DNA from: Salirhabdus euzebyi
Lineage (GTDB): Bacteria > Bacillota > Bacilli > Bacillales > Alkalibacillaceae
Direction of reading: 5' to 3'
Length of the DNA stretch: 64,000 nucleotides
Assembly: GCF_014207435.1 (NCBI RefSeq)
Contig: NZ_JACHGH010000001.1
Span: 496,001 to 560,000, forward strand
The notes beneath the pieces are model-generated. The model searched no databases and was not told the origin of the DNA. It saw only the letters and a list, made by a program, of their open reading frames with translations. Below, piece by piece: positions 19,981-28,550 of the stretch. The position numbers and the translations under genes are program-made. Positions within the stretch are counted from its first letter, which is position 1, and each line of letters begins with the position of its first letter.

Positions 19981-20014
19981 CATCACTCCGTATTTAGCAT
20001 CAATCATTACGAAA

Positions 20015-20045
20015 ACCCTTGCCATACCAGTGGTACAACAAGGGT
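20015..20045 (-). other. Hairpin ahead of the spermidine synthase-like gene
   Basis: ACCCTTG (20015-20021) pairs with CAAGGGT (20039-20045), and an inner TACC/GGTA stem continues the helix. On the minus strand four T residues follow. It sits in the leader between the DUF350 gene and the spermidine-synthase-like gene and could attenuate or separate the two. Confidence 0.5.
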
Positions 20046-20133
20046 GTCTTTTTACTTGTATTCCAACACTATTTAGAAAGAACTATGCTTTCGCAGCCTT
20101 ACACCTTGATTTCATCCCTTGAAAACTCCCTAA

Positions 20134-20529
20134 TTATGTAATAGATGCCCCAATGACAAAAGCAAGACCGATAGATACGGCCATGGATACAATACCAACA
20201 GCCACATTACCCTCTTTTAGTTGCTTTTCAACGGAAAACTTTCTTGTAATCCCTTCAAATATGAAATAGGCTACTAGCTGGAGAAGTACTCCATATGCTC
20301 CCCAAATCAGTGTTTCCACTAATTCAATACTATGATATATGGCAAAGGATAAAATAATACATATTCCAATTACCTTTCCTGCTATTGATAGAGCTACCGC
20401 TGTATTACCTTGATTAATTTCATGCCAATCCTTGTATTTCGTTGTAACAACCTCAAAAATCACAAGTCCAATAACAACCACTACAATTGCTACTATAAAA
20501 TATAAAAACGTATAAAGAAACGGTTCCAT
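20134..20529 (-). CDS. DUF350 (YjfL-type) membrane protein
   Basis: A 131-residue protein with four membrane helices arranged as a two-fold repeat, each half ending in a charged stretch with a GN-A motif (INQGNTAVALSIAG and LKEGNVAVGIVSMA). This is the DUF350 signature. Function unproven; in many bacteria DUF350 genes occur beside PspA and spermidine-synthase-like genes. AGGAGG is 8 nt before the ATG. It starts 15 bases after the DUF4247 gene. Confidence 0.88.
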   Translation of the reverse strand: MEPFLYTFLYFIVAIVVVVIGLVIFEVVTTKYKDWHEINQGNTAVALSIAGKVIGICIILSFAIYHSIELVETLIWGAYGVLLQLVAYFIFEGITRKFSVEKQLKEGNVAVGIVSMAVSIGLAFVIGASIT

Positions 20530-20544
20530 TCATTTTACCTCCTT

Positions 20545-21183
20545 TTATTTTCCTGTTCCTGGTCCACCACCACGTGTTGTGGAACCACGTAAGGACCCGA
20601 TATCACCAGAACGGTATTTATCAGTATTATAATAACCGCCATAGCAATTCCCTTGTTTACAAGCTTGCGTTCTTTTCTTACCCCAGTCATCCACATCTAA
20701 CACATCGTCAAGTAACCATAAAGCAAAAAATCCACTGAAATAGTTTGGTGTGTAATGATTACGAACAAACTCCGTTGATGCTAATTCCAATAACAATAGT
20801 TCTGGATCTTCTTGGTCTTCTTGTAACGTCAATATGTAATTCGAATAAATAAATATTTGTTTGTTTTCTTGTATGTCGCTCACTTGTTCAGCTTTCATTC
20901 CTCTTTCTATTAATGGAGAAAGTTCTTCTAATCCGAATTGTCTCGTTGCATAAATGTATGATTGTTCATTATTGCCCTCTGAAACAACATCTACTAAAGA
21001 AAAATTATCATCAAGTAAAGTTTTTATGGAGGAATAATTGCCTGTTTCTATTGCTGACTTTACTTCCTCTTTTGAAATTTCATCAATGGCTACACTTGCT
21101 GTCATTCCTCTATCCCCAATGGAACCACAGCCTGAAAGGAGTAATAAAAAAGATACTAACATAAAAACCGACCGTAATTTCAA
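20545..21183 (-). CDS. DUF4247 lipoprotein
   Basis: A 212-residue putative lipoprotein: a lipobox (LLSGC, Cys at residue 19) follows a short hydrophobic signal. The mature part is acidic and ends in a Gly/Arg-rich tail (RGSTTRGGGPGTGK) after two closely spaced cysteines (ACKQGNC). I assign DUF4247 from memory of this arrangement beside PspA. It should be anchored to the outer face of the membrane. TTG start with AGGAGG 7 nt upstream. Confidence 0.8.
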   Translation of the reverse strand: MKLRSVFMLVSFLLLLSGCGSIGDRGMTASVAIDEISKEEVKSAIETGNYSSIKTLLDDNFSLVDVVSEGNNEQSYIYATRQFGLEELSPLIERGMKAEQVSDIQENKQIFIYSNYILTLQEDQEDPELLLLELASTEFVRNHYTPNYFSGFFALWLLDDVLDVDDWGKKRTQACKQGNCYGGYYNTDKYRSGDIGSLRGSTTRGGGPGTGK

Positions 21184-21212
21184 TACTCACCCTCCTTCCT
21201 CACCTAGTAGAA

Positions 21213-21237
21213 GGGACAGCTATTCTGACTCTGTCCC
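21213..21237 (-). other. Intergenic hairpin between pspA and the DUF4247 gene
   Basis: GGGACAG (21213-21219) pairs perfectly with CTGTCCC (21231-21237) across an 11-base loop. No T run follows on the minus strand, so it is more likely an mRNA stabilising or processing element than a terminator. Confidence 0.45.
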
Positions 21238-21257
21238 TCACTATTGGTATTCTTTTT

Positions 21258-21929
21258 TTACTCTTTCCCTAACTTTTTCTTTAAAGCAGCTAATTCATCA
21301 TCTACACCACTGCTTTTTTCTAGTTTATCAAACTCATCATCTAGAGAGCGTGTTTGATAAGATAAATCCTCGCTCGTTTCAGCCTCAGCTTCATATCTGA
21401 ACACCTTTTCTTCCATTCTCTCAAATCCTTGTTTTGCTTCATCATTTCCAATAGATGACATCGTTCTATTCATTTTTGTTCTCGTTTTAGCTGATTCTGC
21501 TCGGGCCTTTAATGTATCCTTCTTAATTTTCATATCTTGATATTCTGCTTTCATTTCATCAAGTTTCGTACGTAATGATGTGGAATCCTTTACAGCTACA
21601 TCCCAAGATTCTTTAAGTAAAGTAGCTTGCTGCTCATAATTTTTCTTATCTTCTAGTGCTCTTCTAGCTAGGTCCTCATCACCGGCTTCAATCGCTCGTT
21701 CTGCCTGAGTTTGTCTCTTATCTACAATAGCTTGTGCATCATCATACTTTCTTTTGAGCATCTTTTCGTTAGCAATTTGTTTTGCCACTGCACTTTCCGC
21801 TTCACGAATGTCTCTTTCCATATCCCGCATAAATTGGTCCAACATTTTTACTGGATCTTCAGCCTTGTCTAACATCGCATTTAATTCTGAACCTACTACC
21901 GTTTTTACACGCTTAAAAAACTTAAACAT
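21258..21929 (-). CDS. pspA: PspA/IM30 family phage-shock protein
   Basis: A 223-residue, almost wholly alpha-helical coiled-coil protein beginning MFKFFKRVKTVVGSELNAML, the amphipathic membrane-binding helix of the ESCRT-III-like PspA/Vipp1 family. Such proteins polymerise on stressed membranes and limit proton leakage. AGGAGG precedes the ATG. It lies 13 bases after the DUF4178 gene and is transcribed with it from a sigma-W-like promoter; B. subtilis pspA is also a sigma-W target. Confidence 0.93.
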   Translation of the reverse strand: MFKFFKRVKTVVGSELNAMLDKAEDPVKMLDQFMRDMERDIREAESAVAKQIANEKMLKRKYDDAQAIVDKRQTQAERAIEAGDEDLARRALEDKKNYEQQATLLKESWDVAVKDSTSLRTKLDEMKAEYQDMKIKKDTLKARAESAKTRTKMNRTMSSIGNDEAKQGFERMEEKVFRYEAEAETSEDLSYQTRSLDDEFDKLEKSSGVDDELAALKKKLGKE

Positions 21930-21942
21930 TTCATTTCCTCCT

Positions 21943-22458
21943 TTATTTTGAACCCGCGATTATTTTAATTTCAAATTCTTCTATTGAATAACCAATACTT
22001 ACTTCTACTTCATTTCCCCATGCCTCTACACTTAAAAACTGTTCTTCTCCATCATCACTGTAATCAGCATAATGGACTGTTCTTCCATTTATTTGCTGAC
22101 TTCTTCCTTGTCCAAATACTTGTGCGTTTCCTTCTTCTTCTAAGTAGTATGTTGTACCTTCATAATCCACTTTTTTAGGAAAGGGCTCTGCTAAAGGAAT
22201 AGAGATAGATCTATAGATTCCTAATTCTAACTCATCATCCATTTCTGCAGATAACCAAACTGTTTTTTTTCCTTCAAGCAATTGATAAGCAGACCATTCG
22301 TACCCATGATCTTTATACATTATTTTTCCAACAACTTCATAATCGATTAGGTCGTACGTAATAATATCCCCGACTTCTATGGATAGTACGGTGCGCTCTT
22401 TAATTTCTTCCTCTACTTCTGATTTCTTATTACCAAAAAGTTTAGAAAACAAACCCAA
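21943..22458 (-). CDS. DUF4178 domain protein
   Basis: A 171-residue soluble protein, mostly beta by eye, with the DUF4178 pattern (GDIITYDLIDYEVVGK, a central YEWSAYQLLEG and W-containing strands). It begins with a short amphipathic stretch (GLFSKLFGNKK) similar to the PspA N-terminus, which may touch the membrane. No function is established. TTG start with GAGGTG 7 nt upstream. First gene of the cluster. Confidence 0.82.
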   Translation of the reverse strand: MGLFSKLFGNKKSEVEEEIKERTVLSIEVGDIITYDLIDYEVVGKIMYKDHGYEWSAYQLLEGKKTVWLSAEMDDELELGIYRSISIPLAEPFPKKVDYEGTTYYLEEEGNAQVFGQGRSQQINGRTVHYADYSDDGEEQFLSVEAWGNEVEVSIGYSIEEFEIKIIAGSK

Positions 22459-22496
22459 CTATTCTCACCTCTTTTTACAATCGTCCTGTTAATATG

Positions 22497-22523
22497 TACG
22501 TATTGAAATTTGTAAAAGTTTCA
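22497..22523 (-). promoter_or_regulatory. Sigma-W (ECF)-like promoter of the PspA cluster
   Basis: On the minus strand TGAAAC (22518-22523) is followed after 17 bases by CGTA (22497-22500), about 38 bases upstream of the first start codon. This matches the sigma-W consensus TGAAAC-N16/17-CGTA used by envelope-stress genes including B. subtilis pspA. Confidence 0.7.
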
Positions 22524-22628
22524 CCTAATAATAATCTTTCTATAACTTCTATATTATTCCTTTTATTCTTTACCTGCTTTCTTTTTCAAATAATAATTGG
22601 TAAAGTCATCTATAAGGAGTGATTTAGA

Positions 22629-23726
22629 ATGACGAATAGATTAAATCTGCTAATCGATAAAATGAAGGAACTAAATGTGGAAAGTATTTTTATGACATCT
22701 AAAGCGAACATCTATTATTATTCTGGATATCTTACAGAACCTCACGAAAGACTTGTGGCCATTTTTGTCGATCAGCTTGGTGCGCCACTCCTCATTTTAC
22801 CCGAAATGGAGAAGGAAGATGCGAAGGCAACTGGATGGGCTGGAGAAATGTTAACTTATGATGACCAAACAAACCCATGGTCCCTCTTCCAAGATTATTT
22901 ACATAAAACAAAACGGAACATTTTTTCTATCGGCGTTGAAAAAGGACATTTTACGTTAGAAAGGTACGACCAGTTATCTTCTGTTATCCCGGGTAGTAAG
23001 GTGTTAGACGTCAGTAATTTGATGAATGATATGCGGGTAGTCAAGGATAAAAAGGAATACGCCATTTTGAAAAAAGCTGCAGTTTTAGCCGATTTTGGGG
23101 TAGAAAAAGGAATAGAAGCATTACAAGATGGAGCTTCGGAAATGGAAATTCTTGCTCATATCGAATATTCTCTGAAACGAGAAGGGATAAGGGAGATGTC
23201 TTTCTCGACTCTCGTACTAACTGGAGAAAAAACAGCATCCCCACATGGGAATCCAGGTACTAAACAACTAAACCCAGGCGATTTTGTGTTATTTGACCTA
23301 GGAGTAATTTATGATGGATATTGTTCAGACATTACAAGAACTGTAGCTTACCAAACCATTTCACAAGATCAAAAGAAAGTTTATGAAACGGTTTTATCTG
23401 CACAAGTAGCGGCTATACAAGCTTCACAGATTGGTGTTCAAATTGGGCAAATTGACCAAACAGCTCGCCAAATAATAACAGATGCAGGGTATGGTAAATA
23501 CTTTACGCACAGGATCGGACATGGACTCGGTATTGATGTTCACGAATATCCTTCTATGCATGGAGCAAATACAGTTCCACTAAAGGAAGGAATGTGCTTT
23601 ACCATTGAGCCCGGTATATATATTCCAGGGGTTGGTGGTGTAAGAATAGAGGATGATATTTTTATGACGAAGAATGGACCAGAAATATTAACTTCCTTTC
23701 CAAAGGAATTACAAATTATCTCGTAA
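22629..23726 (+). CDS. pepQ: M24 family Xaa-Pro dipeptidase-like peptidase
   Basis: A 365-residue pita-bread metallopeptidase: creatinase-like N-terminal domain (1-130) and catalytic domain with the five metal ligands visible as FDLGVIYDGYCSD, HRIGHGLGIDVHE, FTIEPGIYIPG and VRIEDD. Cleaves dipeptides or peptides with proline at the second position. AAGGAG lies upstream of the ATG. It is divergent from the PspA cluster and ends at a shared terminator with ald. Confidence 0.9.
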   Translation: MTNRLNLLIDKMKELNVESIFMTSKANIYYYSGYLTEPHERLVAIFVDQLGAPLLILPEMEKEDAKATGWAGEMLTYDDQTNPWSLFQDYLHKTKRNIFSIGVEKGHFTLERYDQLSSVIPGSKVLDVSNLMNDMRVVKDKKEYAILKKAAVLADFGVEKGIEALQDGASEMEILAHIEYSLKREGIREMSFSTLVLTGEKTASPHGNPGTKQLNPGDFVLFDLGVIYDGYCSDITRTVAYQTISQDQKKVYETVLSAQVAAIQASQIGVQIGQIDQTARQIITDAGYGKYFTHRIGHGLGIDVHEYPSMHGANTVPLKEGMCFTIEPGIYIPGVGGVRIEDDIFMTKNGPEILTSFPKELQIIS

Positions 23727-23730
23727 AAGG

Positions 23731-23765
23731 AAAAAGAGGCCGAAAAATAATTTCGGCCTCTTTTT
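23731..23765. terminator. Strong bidirectional terminator between pepQ and ald
   Basis: A 15-bp perfect stem (23731-23745 with 23751-23765) with a 5-base loop; the outer A5/T5 pairs provide a T tract for both directions. Confidence 0.9.
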
Positions 23766-23769
23766 CTGT

Positions 23770-24888
23770 TTATTTGTTTAATAATTCATTCACATCAGAG
23801 TAATCTAATTGATGAGCCTCAGCTACTGCCTCATATGTTACATAACCATCTAACGTATTAATACCCTTTTTCAAGGATTCATTATCTAAACAAGCTTGCT
23901 TATACCCCTTGTTCGCTAATTGTAATGCATAAGGTACAGTAACATTCGTCAGACCGATTGTTGACGTTCTTGGCACTGCTCCAGGCATATTAGCTACTGC
24001 ATAATGAAGTACCCCAAATTTCTCGTACGTAGGATCATCATGTGTTGTGATACGATCTGATGTAGCAACAATTCCACCCTGATCAATAGCAACATCTACG
24101 ATAACAGAGCCAGGTTTCATTGACTTAACCATATCTTCTGTAATCAGTTTTGGTGCTTTTGCTCCTGGAATAAGTACTGCACCTATCACTAAATCAGACT
24201 CTTTAACAGCGTCTGCTATATTTAAAGGATTTGACATTAACGTATTAATAGAAGAGCCGAAAATATCATCTAATTCGCGTAGTCTATCTGGACTTAAATC
24301 AACTATTGTCACATCTGCTCCAAGTCCCATAGCAATTTTGGCTGCGTTTGTACCAACAACTCCTCCACCAATAATTGTTACTTTTCCACGGCGTACTCCA
24401 GGAATTCCACCTAACAAAATTCCTAGACCACCTTTTGATTTTTCCAAAAATTGTGCACCAATTTGGGATGCCATTCTTCCTGCTACCTCACTCATAGGAG
24501 TTAAAAGTGGTAAAGAACGATTCGGTAATTGTACAGTCTCATAAGCAATACCGATCACCTTTTTATCAATAAGCGCCTTTGTTAAAGACGGCTCAGCCGC
24601 TAAATGTAAATATGTAAACAAAATAAGTCCTTCATAAAAATAACCATATTCCTCTGGTAATGGCTCCTTTACTTTCATGACCATCTCTTTACTCCAAACG
24701 TCTTTTGCCGTTGGAGAAATAAAAGCACCCGCTTCTGTGTATTGTTCATCAGTAAATCCTGATCCAACACCTGCATTCGTCTCAACGTATACTTCATGCC
24801 CAGCCTTTGTAAGTGAAATAACACCTGCAGGGGTTATAGCTACTCTATTTTCATTATTTTTTATTTCCTTTGGTACTCCTATTTTCAC
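23770..24888 (-). CDS. ald: Alanine dehydrogenase
   Basis: NAD-linked reversible deamination of L-alanine to pyruvate and ammonia; in Bacillus it is needed for growth on alanine and for normal sporulation. The 372-residue length, N-terminal [20 protein letters not shown] and NAD site [18 protein letters not shown] are diagnostic. A cre-like palindrome lies about 110 bases upstream. Confidence 0.96.
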   Translation of the reverse strand: MKIGVPKEIKNNENRVAITPAGVISLTKAGHEVYVETNAGVGSGFTDEQYTEAGAFISPTAKDVWSKEMVMKVKEPLPEEYGYFYEGLILFTYLHLAAEPSLTKALIDKKVIGIAYETVQLPNRSLPLLTPMSEVAGRMASQIGAQFLEKSKGGLGILLGGIPGVRRGKVTIIGGGVVGTNAAKIAMGLGADVTIVDLSPDRLRELDDIFGSSINTLMSNPLNIADAVKESDLVIGAVLIPGAKAPKLITEDMVKSMKPGSVIVDVAIDQGGIVATSDRITTHDDPTYEKFGVLHYAVANMPGAVPRTSTIGLTNVTVPYALQLANKGYKQACLDNESLKKGINTLDGYVTYEAVAEAHQLDYSDVNELLNK

Positions 24889-24995
24889 GTTGTTTCCTCC
24901 TTCTACAAAAAAGCTATGTATATGAATTATAAATATATAAGCGACATTAATATACCACTACAAAATAAAAAAAGATAGGTTTCTGCACGAAAAAA

Positions 24996-25009
24996 TGTAA
25001 GCATTTACA
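24996..25009. promoter_or_regulatory. cre-like palindrome upstream of ald
   Basis: TGTAAGCATTTACA, extended by matched AA/TT to 7-base arms (24994-25011), fits the cre consensus TGWNANCGNTNWCA except that the central CG is CA. CcpA binding is inferred. Confidence 0.4.
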
Positions 25010-25035
25010 TTGTTAGAATTTTCTTAAAAAATTTC

Positions 25036-25794
25036 TCATTGATGACGATGTATCACATCTAATCCCCCTGTGATATCTATGACAGATCCCGTTATCATAT
25101 CGGAAGATTCTTCACATAAAAACAAGACCATTCTTGCGATATCCTCACCAGTCCCTGACCTACCTATAGGTGTTTGCTCATCATTAAACTTTCGACTATG
25201 AGCAATAGTTGCTTCCTTCATTTCCCCGACAATATTTCCCGGGCAAACCATGTTTGAAGTAATACCAAACGCTGCCTCTTCAATAGCAACACTTTTTGTT
25301 AACGAGACAAGGCCAGACTTTGCTGCGGCAAATGCAGAACGATAAATCCATCCTGGTGCATCATCAGCTCCTTGAAATCCATAATTAACAATTCTACCAA
25401 ACTGTTGCTCTCTCATCTTTGGTATAACTAATTTCAACAGCAGGAAAACACTATCCAGGTTCCCCCGAATCATCCTATCCCACTCTTCATAACTATAATC
25501 AACCATTTTCTTTCTTTCAAAAATATAAGGACCTGCGTTATTAATTAAAAAATCAATGCGACCGAATTTAGTATAGGCTTTTTCCACTAACATCTTTAAG
25601 TCTTTTTCTTTTTGTACATCTACTTGGATTAATTGTAGGTGCTCATGATAGTCAGACAATTCTTCTTTTAGCATATCCGCCTTTTTTCGATCACTTCTGT
25701 ATGTAGCTGTGACAGAATAGCCTTTTTTCAAAAACAACTCCGTTACTTTTTTACCTAATCCTTTTGTTCCAGCTGTTACGATTGCATGTTTCAT
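25036..25794 (-). CDS. ytkK: Short-chain dehydrogenase-like protein YtkK, catalytic Tyr replaced
   Basis: A 252-residue SDR fold with N-terminal dinucleotide motif TAGTKGLGKK and NNAG (residues 85-88). The active-site YxxxK is FAAAK here (Phe155, Lys159), and no serine is found at the usual position about 13 residues earlier (VNYGFQGAD region). A normal SDR proton-relay mechanism therefore looks impossible. As far as I recall, B. subtilis YtkK shares this feature, so it may be a family trait. The start is ATG 25792-25794 with GGAGG 9 nt upstream. Position between ald and ytkL-type genes fits YtkK. Confidence 0.8.
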   Translation of the reverse strand: MKHAIVTAGTKGLGKKVTELFLKKGYSVTATYRSDRKKADMLKEELSDYHEHLQLIQVDVQKEKDLKMLVEKAYTKFGRIDFLINNAGPYIFERKKMVDYSYEEWDRMIRGNLDSVFLLLKLVIPKMREQQFGRIVNYGFQGADDAPGWIYRSAFAAAKSGLVSLTKSVAIEEAAFGITSNMVCPGNIVGEMKEATIAHSRKFNDEQTPIGRSGTGEDIARMVLFLCEESSDMITGSVIDITGGLDVIHRHQ

Positions 25795-25910
25795 TATTGT
25801 TAACCTCCAAGCTAACACGGTATAACAAGACATTCTTTTGCTTAAATTTTATCATGACAAGTAAAAATAGCAAAAGCATAATAGATTTTAAACACATTTT
25901 ATAAAAAACG

Positions 25911-25940
25911 ACGAGTGTACTCTCTTAAGAATACACTCGT
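25911..25940 (-). terminator. Terminator of the chemoreceptor gene
   Basis: A 9-bp perfect stem (25911-25919 with 25932-25940) followed on the minus strand by CG and T6. Confidence 0.8.
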
Positions 25941-25954
25941 AAATTTAATCCTAT

Positions 25955-27634
25955 TTACAGTTTAAATCGATTTACTTGGGTAGTTAGTTGTTCCGCTAAG
26001 TGAGCTAAATGCACAGCACTTTTTGAAACTTCCTCCATTGAGCTACTTGATTGTTGAGCAGAAGCTGCAGCTTGTTCAATTCCAGCTGCTGACTCTTCTG
26101 AAACTGATGCAATTTCATCAATAGAGTTATTCATTTCATCGCTAGTTTTCACAATTTCTTTTAGATTTCCAGATATACCTTTTATTTTCGTTACCATATC
26201 AGCAAGCGAATTCGAAATTTGCAAAAAGGACTCCTCTGTCTTTTTGATTTGCTTAGAACCCTCATCTACTTCTTTATATCCAGTCTGCAGTGAATCGACA
26301 ACTGAATTTGATTCCTGTTGAATATTGTTAACAATGGTTGTAATATCACCAACGGAATACTGAACTTGTTCAGCAAGCTTGCGTACCTCATCCGCCACAA
26401 CTGCGAACCCTTTCCCGTGGTCACCAGCTCGAGCTGCTTCTATTGCAGCGTTTAGTGCTAATAAATTCGTTTGCTCGGCAATATCTTTAATGACAACGAC
26501 TAATTTAACGATTTCTTTTGATTGATTATCTAAACCTTTTACCTTCGCAACTGCATCGCTCACTATTTGATCAATGCTACCCATTTGACGTACAGATTGT
26601 TGCATTCGTTTACTACCTTCTTCTGAAACCGATAAAACTTCATTAGAAATTTTCACAACATGATCACCTTGTTGATCAGCAGATTCTATTTTTTGTTTAA
26701 AACCATCCATTTTCTCCGCTAAATTTGATGCACTATTCGCCTGAGATTCTGCTCCAGAAGATAACTCTTGCATAGTTGAAGCGATTTGCTCACTTCCTTC
26801 CTTTACTTCATCAGCAAACTGGGTAAGTTGAGTGCTTTGACTTGCTACATTTTGGGTTGCACTAGAAACCTTTTCTACAACATCGCGTAAACCATACTGT
26901 AAATCGTTCATTTTCTTTGCTAGATGTCCTATTTCATCCTTCGTGTTAATTTGCAAATACTCATGTGACATGTCTCCATCTTCCATCACATTCATTCTTG
27001 TCGTTACTAGTTGAATCGGATTTGCTATATTTCGAGCAATCATAATGGCTAATGTTGAGCCAGCGAGGAGGACAATTGCCAATATAATTGTTCCCATTAA
27101 ATTCATCCGGTCTCCATTTGCAATAACATCTTGTCCCGCTACATTTATAACCTGTTCCCGTTCAGAAGACCATTTTTTTAAGGAGGCCATTAGTTCTTCC
27201 GCTAAAGGCTGAACTTCCTCCTTCAAGTTTTGTTGAGCTTGAGCTATGTTACCTGTATCATACACTTGGAAAACTTCTGTAATAGATAATGCGCGCCAGT
27301 TCATTGTATTTTCTACTAGCATTGTGTTACTATCGTTTTCTTGCAGCACTAGTAATTGTTCTTGAAGAATTTCACTTTTCTCCGTATACTCATCAAATTT
27401 ATTACGATATTGTTGATCCCCATATAATACGTAAGCCCTAGTCACTGCAATTTGTTCTGCTATATTAAAGGCTAATTCTTCTTCAATCATTAAAAGAGGT
27501 AGCTGTTCATTTATTATGTTTCTTGCATCGTTATTCATTTTGCTTGTTGCAAAAAAGTTAAATCCCCCCATAATAACTGTCAGGATAATAATAACCATAA
27601 AGGATAACAATATTTTAGTCTTTATACTTTTCAA
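25955..27634 (-). CDS. Methyl-accepting chemotaxis protein
   Basis: A 559-residue receptor: membrane helix 1 (about 8-30), an all-helical extracellular ligand domain of about 145 residues, membrane helix 2 (about 178-200), HAMP (about 200-255) and the cytoplasmic signalling hairpin whose tip reads [18 protein letters not shown] followed by [16 protein letters not shown]. It would signal through CheA/CheW to flagella, consistent with motPS in the window. Ligand unknown. TTG start with GGGGG 7 nt upstream. Lone gene with its own terminator. Confidence 0.93.
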   Translation of the reverse strand: MKSIKTKILLSFMVIIILTVIMGGFNFFATSKMNNDARNIINEQLPLLMIEEELAFNIAEQIAVTRAYVLYGDQQYRNKFDEYTEKSEILQEQLLVLQENDSNTMLVENTMNWRALSITEVFQVYDTGNIAQAQQNLKEEVQPLAEELMASLKKWSSEREQVINVAGQDVIANGDRMNLMGTIILAIVLLAGSTLAIMIARNIANPIQLVTTRMNVMEDGDMSHEYLQINTKDEIGHLAKKMNDLQYGLRDVVEKVSSATQNVASQSTQLTQFADEVKEGSEQIASTMQELSSGAESQANSASNLAEKMDGFKQKIESADQQGDHVVKISNEVLSVSEEGSKRMQQSVRQMGSIDQIVSDAVAKVKGLDNQSKEIVKLVVVIKDIAEQTNLLALNAAIEAARAGDHGKGFAVVADEVRKLAEQVQYSVGDITTIVNNIQQESNSVVDSLQTGYKEVDEGSKQIKKTEESFLQISNSLADMVTKIKGISGNLKEIVKTSDEMNNSIDEIASVSEESAAGIEQAAASAQQSSSSMEEVSKSAVHLAHLAEQLTTQVNRFKL

Positions 27635-27764
27635 GTTTATTCCCCCTCGTGTATGTCAACCTGTGAAAAATTTGCAAAATTATGTATTTTTATGTTTTTT
27701 AGCATACCTACACTTTGGGGTTCTGTCCATAGTTTTCTTGCTATATTTTTCTAAAAGATCAAAA

Positions 27765-27793
27765 AAGCGACGAAATTCATTAATGAATTTCGC
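27765..27793 (-). terminator. Terminator of the 42-aa gene
   Basis: A fully self-complementary run at 27771-27792 forms a hairpin, followed on the minus strand by TCGC and T6. Confidence 0.75.
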
Positions 27794-27808
27794 CACTTTC
27801 ATTCCTAT

Positions 27809-27937
27809 CTATTCCTTCTCTTGAGCTCGCTTGTCTAGTTCTGGTTCATAAAACCCACTTTGATAGCTGTCTGTAATTTGCTGGGCAATAACTTCTTCTT
27901 CTTGTTCTTCTTTTGTCTTTTTCCTTTGCTTGTCCAT
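27809..27937 (-). CDS. Small highly charged hypothetical protein (42 aa)
   Basis: The open frame extends further upstream, but ATG 27935-27937 has a very strong SD (GAAGGAGGTG) and gives a 42-residue, strongly charged protein rich in Glu, Lys and Gln with no hydrophobic segment. Not recognised. It is divergent from uspA and has its own terminator, which favours a real gene. Confidence 0.6.
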   Translation of the reverse strand: MDKQRKKTKEEQEEEVIAQQITDSYQSGFYEPELDKRAQEKE

Positions 27938-28014
27938 TATGACACCTCCTTCTATTATTGTTTCAAAATGTTCATAATTTGCTCCATCCACTTTATACCA
28001 GTTGGAAATATACT

Positions 28015-28023
28015 TGATATAAT
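28015..28023 (+). promoter_or_regulatory. Extended -10 promoter of uspA
   Basis: TGATATAAT matches an extended -10 (TGnTATAAT), 40 bases upstream of the uspA start codon. No good -35 is visible. Confidence 0.45.
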
Positions 28024-28062
28024 TAACGTGTAAGATGATCACCTTAAAAGGGGGAGTTTTTT

Positions 28063-28494
28063 ATGGCTTATCAAAAAATTTTGGTAGCTGTTGATGGTTC
28101 AGATGCTTCAACTCTTGCTTTTCAAAAGGCTGTTAAAATGGCCCAAACAAACAATGCCAAAATGATTCTTGCACATGTTATTGACACAAACGTCTATGGT
28201 TCAGTCGTGGGATATGATTTGACTTTTGCTCAGAGAGCAGAAAAGTATGCGAACGAGCTTTTAAATGATTTTAAAAAGATGGCTGAAGAGGCTGGGGTTC
28301 AGGATGTGATTATCCATCTAGATTACGGTTCCCCTAAAGCAAAAATCGCAAAGGATATCGCACCACAATTTGATGCTGATTTAATCGTATGTGGAGCTAC
28401 AGGACATAATGCTGTAGAACGTTTTTTAATTGGAAGTGTGTCTGAACATATTACTAGATATGCAAAAGTAGATGTTCTAGTTGCTCGTTCTTAA
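28063..28494 (+). CDS. Universal stress protein UspA family
   Basis: A 143-residue single UspA domain: N-terminal KILVAVDGSDAS and C-terminal ATP-binding GATGHNAVERFLIGSVSEHI (G-2x-G-9x-G-S pattern), so the ATP-binding type. It acts in the cytoplasm under stress; partner unknown. AAAGGGGGAG lies before the ATG. Confidence 0.92.
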   Translation: MAYQKILVAVDGSDASTLAFQKAVKMAQTNNAKMILAHVIDTNVYGSVVGYDLTFAQRAEKYANELLNDFKKMAEEAGVQDVIIHLDYGSPKAKIAKDIAPQFDADLIVCGATGHNAVERFLIGSVSEHITRYAKVDVLVARS

Positions 28495-28507
28495 TGTAGG
28501 AATAAGA

Positions 28508-28550
28508 AAAAGCTATCCCTGAAGAACCAGTTTCTTCGCGGATAGCTTTT
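28508..28550. terminator. Bidirectional terminator after uspA
   Basis: An 11-bp stem (28508-28518 with 28540-28550) continues into an inner GAAGAA/TTCTTC stem; outer A4/T4 pairs. It also overlaps the end of the convergent EcsC-like gene. Confidence 0.8.

Noticed and set aside
20050-20110. Possible 10-codon leader peptide before the spermidine synthase-like gene
   Set aside because: The ATG directly abuts the only SD-like sequence, so translation is unlikely and no regulatory codon run is present.
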